Shown in pieces: positions 61,152 through 64,000 of a DNA stretch of 64,000 nt. Source of the DNA: Mesorhizobium sp. B2-8-5 (GTDB taxonomy: Bacteria > Pseudomonadota > Alphaproteobacteria > Rhizobiales > Rhizobiaceae); assembly GCF_006440675.2 (NCBI RefSeq), contig NZ_CP083951.1:5985501-6049500 (forward strand). Direction: 5' to 3'. Position 1 is the stretch's first letter. Each line of letters starts with the position of its first letter. A program made the position numbers and the translations under genes. Below the pieces are notes generated by a model, which was not told the origin of the DNA, ran no database searches, and saw only the letters and a list, made by a program, of their open reading frames with translations.

Positions 61152-61856
61152 ATGCAGACGCTGTCGCAATTCATAGGCCCACGTCCGGTTGGGGGGACAT
61201 GGTCGAAGACTGAGTGGGCCAACAACGATTTTCTCGGTGTTGCCGCCAGAGCCTACAAACCCCATTCGATCGTATGTCGCCAGGATGACGACGACGATAC
61301 GATATTCATTGTAAAGTCAGGCTGGACCCTGCTCTACCGCGGGTTGCCGGACGGAGAACGGCAGATCATCGACACTCCCCTTTGGGGAGACATTGTCGGC
61401 TTCCGCTCCGTGGACGGGCCCCGGTTCGCTTCGCTAGCCTCCATAACGGATGTGACCGTTTATCCAATACCAAGGAAGGCCCTGGTCGAGGGAATCTTGT
61501 CCGAAGCTAGCTTCGGCAGCAGGATTGCCCACTCCCTGGCACGGATGAACGCCATTCTAGCCGAGCACCTGGTGAATGTTGGGCGGCGCAACGCAATGAG
61601 CCGGACCGCCCATTTCCTGCTCGAATTGGAGGAAAGGCTCTCCAACGTTGGCCTGTCGGCCCACGGGAAGTATGACTGCCCTCTCACTCAGAATGAGCTG
61701 GCGGACATCCTCGGAATGACCCCCGTTCACGTGAACCGGACATTGAGGGAGCTCCGCAGTGCCGGTCTCGTCTCATTCAAGGCTGGCCATGTCGAGATTC
61801 TTAACCGCAAGAACCTCGTAAAATCGGCCGGATTTGAGAAAGAGTACCTCAGCTAG
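61152..61856 (+). CDS. Crp/Fnr-family transcriptional regulator
   Basis: 234 residues. The N-terminal cyclic-nucleotide-binding-like beta barrel has SIVCRQDDDDDTIFIVKSGWTLLYRGLPDGERQI and LWGDIVGFRSVDG. A dimerisation helix and a C-terminal HTH_Crp follow (LTQNELADILGMTPVHVNRTLRELRSAGLVSF). It lacks the N-terminal cysteine cluster of Fnr/FixK oxygen sensors. A GTG at 61122 would add ten residues; the ATG at 61152 has GGGGA upstream. Signal and targets unknown. Confidence 0.88.
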   Translation: MQTLSQFIGPRPVGGTWSKTEWANNDFLGVAARAYKPHSIVCRQDDDDDTIFIVKSGWTLLYRGLPDGERQIIDTPLWGDIVGFRSVDGPRFASLASITDVTVYPIPRKALVEGILSEASFGSRIAHSLARMNAILAEHLVNVGRRNAMSRTAHFLLELEERLSNVGLSAHGKYDCPLTQNELADILGMTPVHVNRTLRELRSAGLVSFKAGHVEILNRKNLVKSAGFEKEYLS

Positions 61857-62189
61857 ATCTTCTGGCGGATCCAGCGTGCTCCCGCGATTGCCTCCTCGGT
61901 TCAAGCAGCAGGCACAACGGCGTGCCTGGGAACCAGCGGCGCAGCGTCTTCAAGGCCTGGTCGGCTTCGCTTATTTGGAATTTTACTAAAAATTAACCTA
62001 GGTTAGCGACCGCTAATAATCTCACCCTAGAGTAACGTTAGCAGTTCTTCGCTGGGTAGGCGGGAACTGCTGTGTGGTCAGAATGAAGCGATCCAGCCTT
62101 AAACTGGACGGGTGGGATTGCTTTTCCAAATTCTAGAATAAGGGGTAGTCGGCCGCGCGAGGCGGCTGGTATGCAAAAGGGCTGGTAGT
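61857..62189. other. Intergenic region with overlapping palindromes before the LuxR-type gene
   Basis: No gene seen. AT-rich centre near 61975-62040 contains the palindromes listed separately; the remainder shows nothing distinctive. Confidence 0.5.
61994..62040. promoter_or_regulatory. Cluster of three palindromes upstream of the LuxR-type gene
   Basis: TAACCTAGGTTA (61994-62005) overlaps TTAGCGACCGCTAA (62003-62016), and TAACGTTA follows at 62033-62040. All three are perfect and share TAAC/GTTA-like ends, which suggests binding sites for a dimeric regulator. Confidence 0.5.
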
Positions 62190-62936
62190 ATGAGCTCCTC
62201 AGCTGGACTGGTTAATTACAACTCTATGAATCAACCAACGGTTTCGAGCAACGGAACCGAAAATGCTCGTCATGAGCAATGCCTTCTCATACTGGATGGA
62301 AGGGCCTTGGACCGAGAATGCCTTGCATCGGCCCTCGTAGACCACGAACTCGGCATGGCGGTCGCCGCCATGGGTTCAATCGAAGAATGGCGCATGAAGA
62401 AGGGCTCAGCCCCTCCCCTGGTCGCCATACTCTTCAACCTTGGCGGTCGGAAGGCCGCCGATCATGCCACGGCAGACGAGATCAGGCGCATATCGTCTGA
62501 GTTCAAATCGATCCCCGTAGTTGTCCTGGCGGACAATGAGGACCTTGCACAGATATTGGCAGCTCTCGAATGTGGCGCACGAGGCTACATTCCGACCTCA
62601 GTCGGTATCGATGTGTGTGTCGAAGCGATCAACCTTGCTGCAGCCGGAGGTATCTTTGTCCCTGCAAGCAGCGTTCTCTCCATGCGGCATCTGATCGAGT
62701 CAGACAGCCGCGACACGCAGCCTTTGTCGAGAATGTTCACTCTAAGGCAAACCGAGGTCGCCCAAGCGCTCCGTCGCGGGAAGGCGAACAAGATCATCGC
62801 CTATGAGCTGAACCTGCGTGAAAGCACCGTGAAGGTGCATATACGAAACATCATGAAGAAACTGAAGGCGACCAACCGCACGGAAGTCGCCTACAAGGTC
62901 AACGATCTCTTCACGGAAGGAACTATGCGGAAGTGA
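62190..62936 (+). CDS. LuxR-type regulator with a degenerate receiver domain
   Basis: 248 residues. C-terminal LuxR/NarL helix-turn-helix: FTLRQTEVAQALRRGKANKIIAYELNLRESTVKVHIRNIMKKL. The N-terminal part has the receiver-like fold (QCLLILDGRALDRECLASAL; IPVVVLADNEDLAQILAALECGARGYIPTSV), but the strand that should carry the phosphorylated Asp reads LVAILFNLGGR with Asn, so normal phosphorylation is unlikely. An ATG at 62226 is an alternative start. Confidence 0.85.
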   Translation: MSSSAGLVNYNSMNQPTVSSNGTENARHEQCLLILDGRALDRECLASALVDHELGMAVAAMGSIEEWRMKKGSAPPLVAILFNLGGRKAADHATADEIRRISSEFKSIPVVVLADNEDLAQILAALECGARGYIPTSVGIDVCVEAINLAAAGGIFVPASSVLSMRHLIESDSRDTQPLSRMFTLRQTEVAQALRRGKANKIIAYELNLRESTVKVHIRNIMKKLKATNRTEVAYKVNDLFTEGTMRK

Positions 62937-63221
62937 CGATCCCAAGTCGAGGGACCTCGTTGCAGTGATTGGAGCGGAGTGAAATTGCCTCCGGTCACCA
63001 GGCGGGCGGGATCAACCCGTTCTTGATGTTGGACCTACCGCGCCCGCCGGCGCGCCGCGTCAACACGATCCTGCTCAGCTGCAGTCAGCGCCTTTTTTTG
63101 TGCGGCGTGCACGAATTCGCAGACCGAGCGATGGTCGACCTTCAGGCCGCGTTTGCCAAATTCGGCCACCGGAAGCTAACCGCGCGCCGGGTTGCCGAAA
63201 TCCGCTGATCAATCAAGGGCA

Positions 63222-63479
63222 TTAGGGGAAGGTATGTCTGCCCACCCAGCTTACGGCTTCCTCGATCGTATCGAAATTCTTGTGCTGACCGCTCAGCAAC
63301 CCGAAGCCTGTCTCGAGGAACCATTTGCCCTTTGTGGAGTAGGCTTCCTCGTCGATCCGAGTAAGGACTGCAACCAGTTGGTCGAATTTCCAGACCAGGA
63401 GCCCAGATTCTCCGCCCTCGACCGTTCCAATTCGGGCTTCGTTGAGCGAAAATCCAGGAGCAATTTTTGCGTTGCCCAC
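63222..63479 (-). CDS. Small hypothetical protein
   Basis: About 85 residues from GTG 63479: NAKIAPGFSLNEARIG, ESGLLVWKFDQLVAVLTRIDEEAYSTKGKWF and a C-terminal DTIEEAVSWVGRHTFP. Codon and residue usage look coding, with alternating beta-type segments. GAGGGG lies 10 bases before the GTG. The same frame stays open to a TTG at 63584, so the start is uncertain. No family recognised. Confidence 0.5.
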   Translation of the reverse strand: MGNAKIAPGFSLNEARIGTVEGGESGLLVWKFDQLVAVLTRIDEEAYSTKGKWFLETGFGLLSGQHKNFDTIEEAVSWVGRHTFP

Positions 63480-63735
63480 CTTAATGCATCCCCTCAACTT
63501 CAAAGAAGGATAGTGAGATCTGTTAGCTTTGAATGGGCTGCTTCCGTATGTCTTCGCTGTAAAATGTCCCGACGAGACATACAAATTTTTGTTAGCAGAT
63601 CGTCGGGCGAGTTCAAGCGCTTTCGCTCATGATCCACCGTTAGTTTTTCGCGAGAGAATTTAACTGCCAAAGAATTTGGCCTGCCCGAGCTGAGAGCCAT
63701 GGCGAAATACTCGGGTTCCCGCAACCTGGAGGCGA

Positions 63736-64000
63736 TCACATCGGATGAGTGCTCTCGAGAAAGCGGTACCCCTTTTGCGCTTCAATTAGCTCTTGCGGAT
63801 CATGAGAGGGCTGAATTGCGATCTTTTCATTCCCTGACAGGCCATTGCCGGCGGAAGGAGTGAGCAAGCCATGATTCATCGCCCAAACTGCAGCCTGAGT
63901 ACGGTTGCGGACCCGTATCTTTCGAAGGATGGCCTTGACGTGTACCTTCACCGTAGCTTCGGCGATGTTAATCTTGCGCGCGATGATTTTGTTAGACTCC
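63736..64000 (-). CDS. C-terminal part of a LuxR-type regulator (cut by window end)
   Basis: Open on the minus strand from the window edge to a TGA at 63738-63736. Visible residues include [46 protein letters not shown], the second half of a LuxR/NarL helix-turn-helix, and a 40-residue tail. The N-terminal domain lies beyond the window. It resembles the regulator at 62190 in its HTH and may have arisen by duplication. Confidence 0.85.
   Translation of the reverse strand, partial: ESNKIIARKINIAEATVKVHVKAILRKIRVRNRTQAAVWAMNHGLLTPSAGNGLSGNEKIAIQPSHDPQELIEAQKGYRFLESTHPM

Noticed and set aside
61994..62005. TAACCTAGGTTA as a fifth TetR operator
   Set aside because: It lacks the 2-bp centre of the other four sites and lies by an unrelated LuxR-type gene outside the catabolic block.
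62969..63208. Plus-strand 79-codon frame starting at TTG
   Set aside because: No ribosome site and no family resemblance.

Overview
The window looks like chromosome from a Mesorhizobium-type alphaproteobacterium (Hyphomicrobiales). This is inferred from high GC, a plant/alphaproteobacterial-type glutamate-cysteine ligase, a DUF768-like small protein, DUF1127, many ABC importers for plant-derived compounds, and bipartite palindromic intergenic repeats of a kind I associate with rhizobia. No symbiosis genes, rRNA, tRNA, CRISPR array, phage or intact insertion sequence were seen.

Layout. (1) 0-10.9 kb is housekeeping and regulation: a Gfa-domain protein, rsmE, gshA, a DUF937 protein with an unusual NPLG repeat tail, a DUF1127 gene divergent from a LysR regulator with a clear 17-bp LysR box, a CHASE4-GGDEF-EAL protein, xseA, a decayed aminopeptidase tail, and a DUF768-like gene. 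(2) 11.0-25.9 kb is a GntR-flanked operon: FAH-family hydrolase, alpha/beta hydrolase, amidohydrolase, a branched-chain-amino-acid-type ABC importer (two permeases, binding protein, LivG) whose LivF ATPase is fused to a Tm-1-like (UPF0261) domain, then a flotillin, an SRPBCC protein, and an SRPBCC-quinone oxidoreductase fusion. (3) 26.0-38.2 kb (minus strand) holds an operon that I read as D-apiose/D-apionate utilisation: a CUT2 sugar importer, a D-apiose dehydrogenase-like oxidoreductase and a D-apionate lactonase-like protein. A cytochrome P450, a metallo-hydrolase with a changed zinc motif, an alcohol dehydrogenase, an FAH protein and a monooxygenase-fold protein lie among them. It ends in a truncated polysaccharide deacetylase. 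(4) 38.4-41.0 kb, divergent from it, has a GntR regulator with an OtnK/OtnC pair for four-carbon sugar acids.

(5) 41.1-60.0 kb is the most interesting part. A TetR regulator, a second complete CUT2-type importer with a Tat-type binding protein, two aldo/keto reductases, alcohol and aldehyde dehydrogenases and a GMC oxidoreductase are combined with a CoA-transferase, acyl-CoA dehydrogenase, enoyl-CoA hydratase, MaoC hydratase, SDR, a DUF993 aldolase-like protein and a TIM-barrel isomerase. Four near-identical 14-bp palindromes (TAAC-Y-R-NN-Y-R-GTTA) sit at or near promoter elements in front of the importer and in both divergent promoter regions. They tie the whole block into one regulon. The gene set suggests uptake of a polyol or sugar-like compound, oxidation to an acid, CoA activation, then beta-oxidation-like and retro-aldol cleavage. 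The substrate cannot be named from sequence.

(6) 60-64 kb is sparse: small ORFs, a Crp/Fnr regulator, a LuxR-type protein with a degenerate receiver domain, a small hypothetical gene and the end of another LuxR-type gene cut by the window edge.
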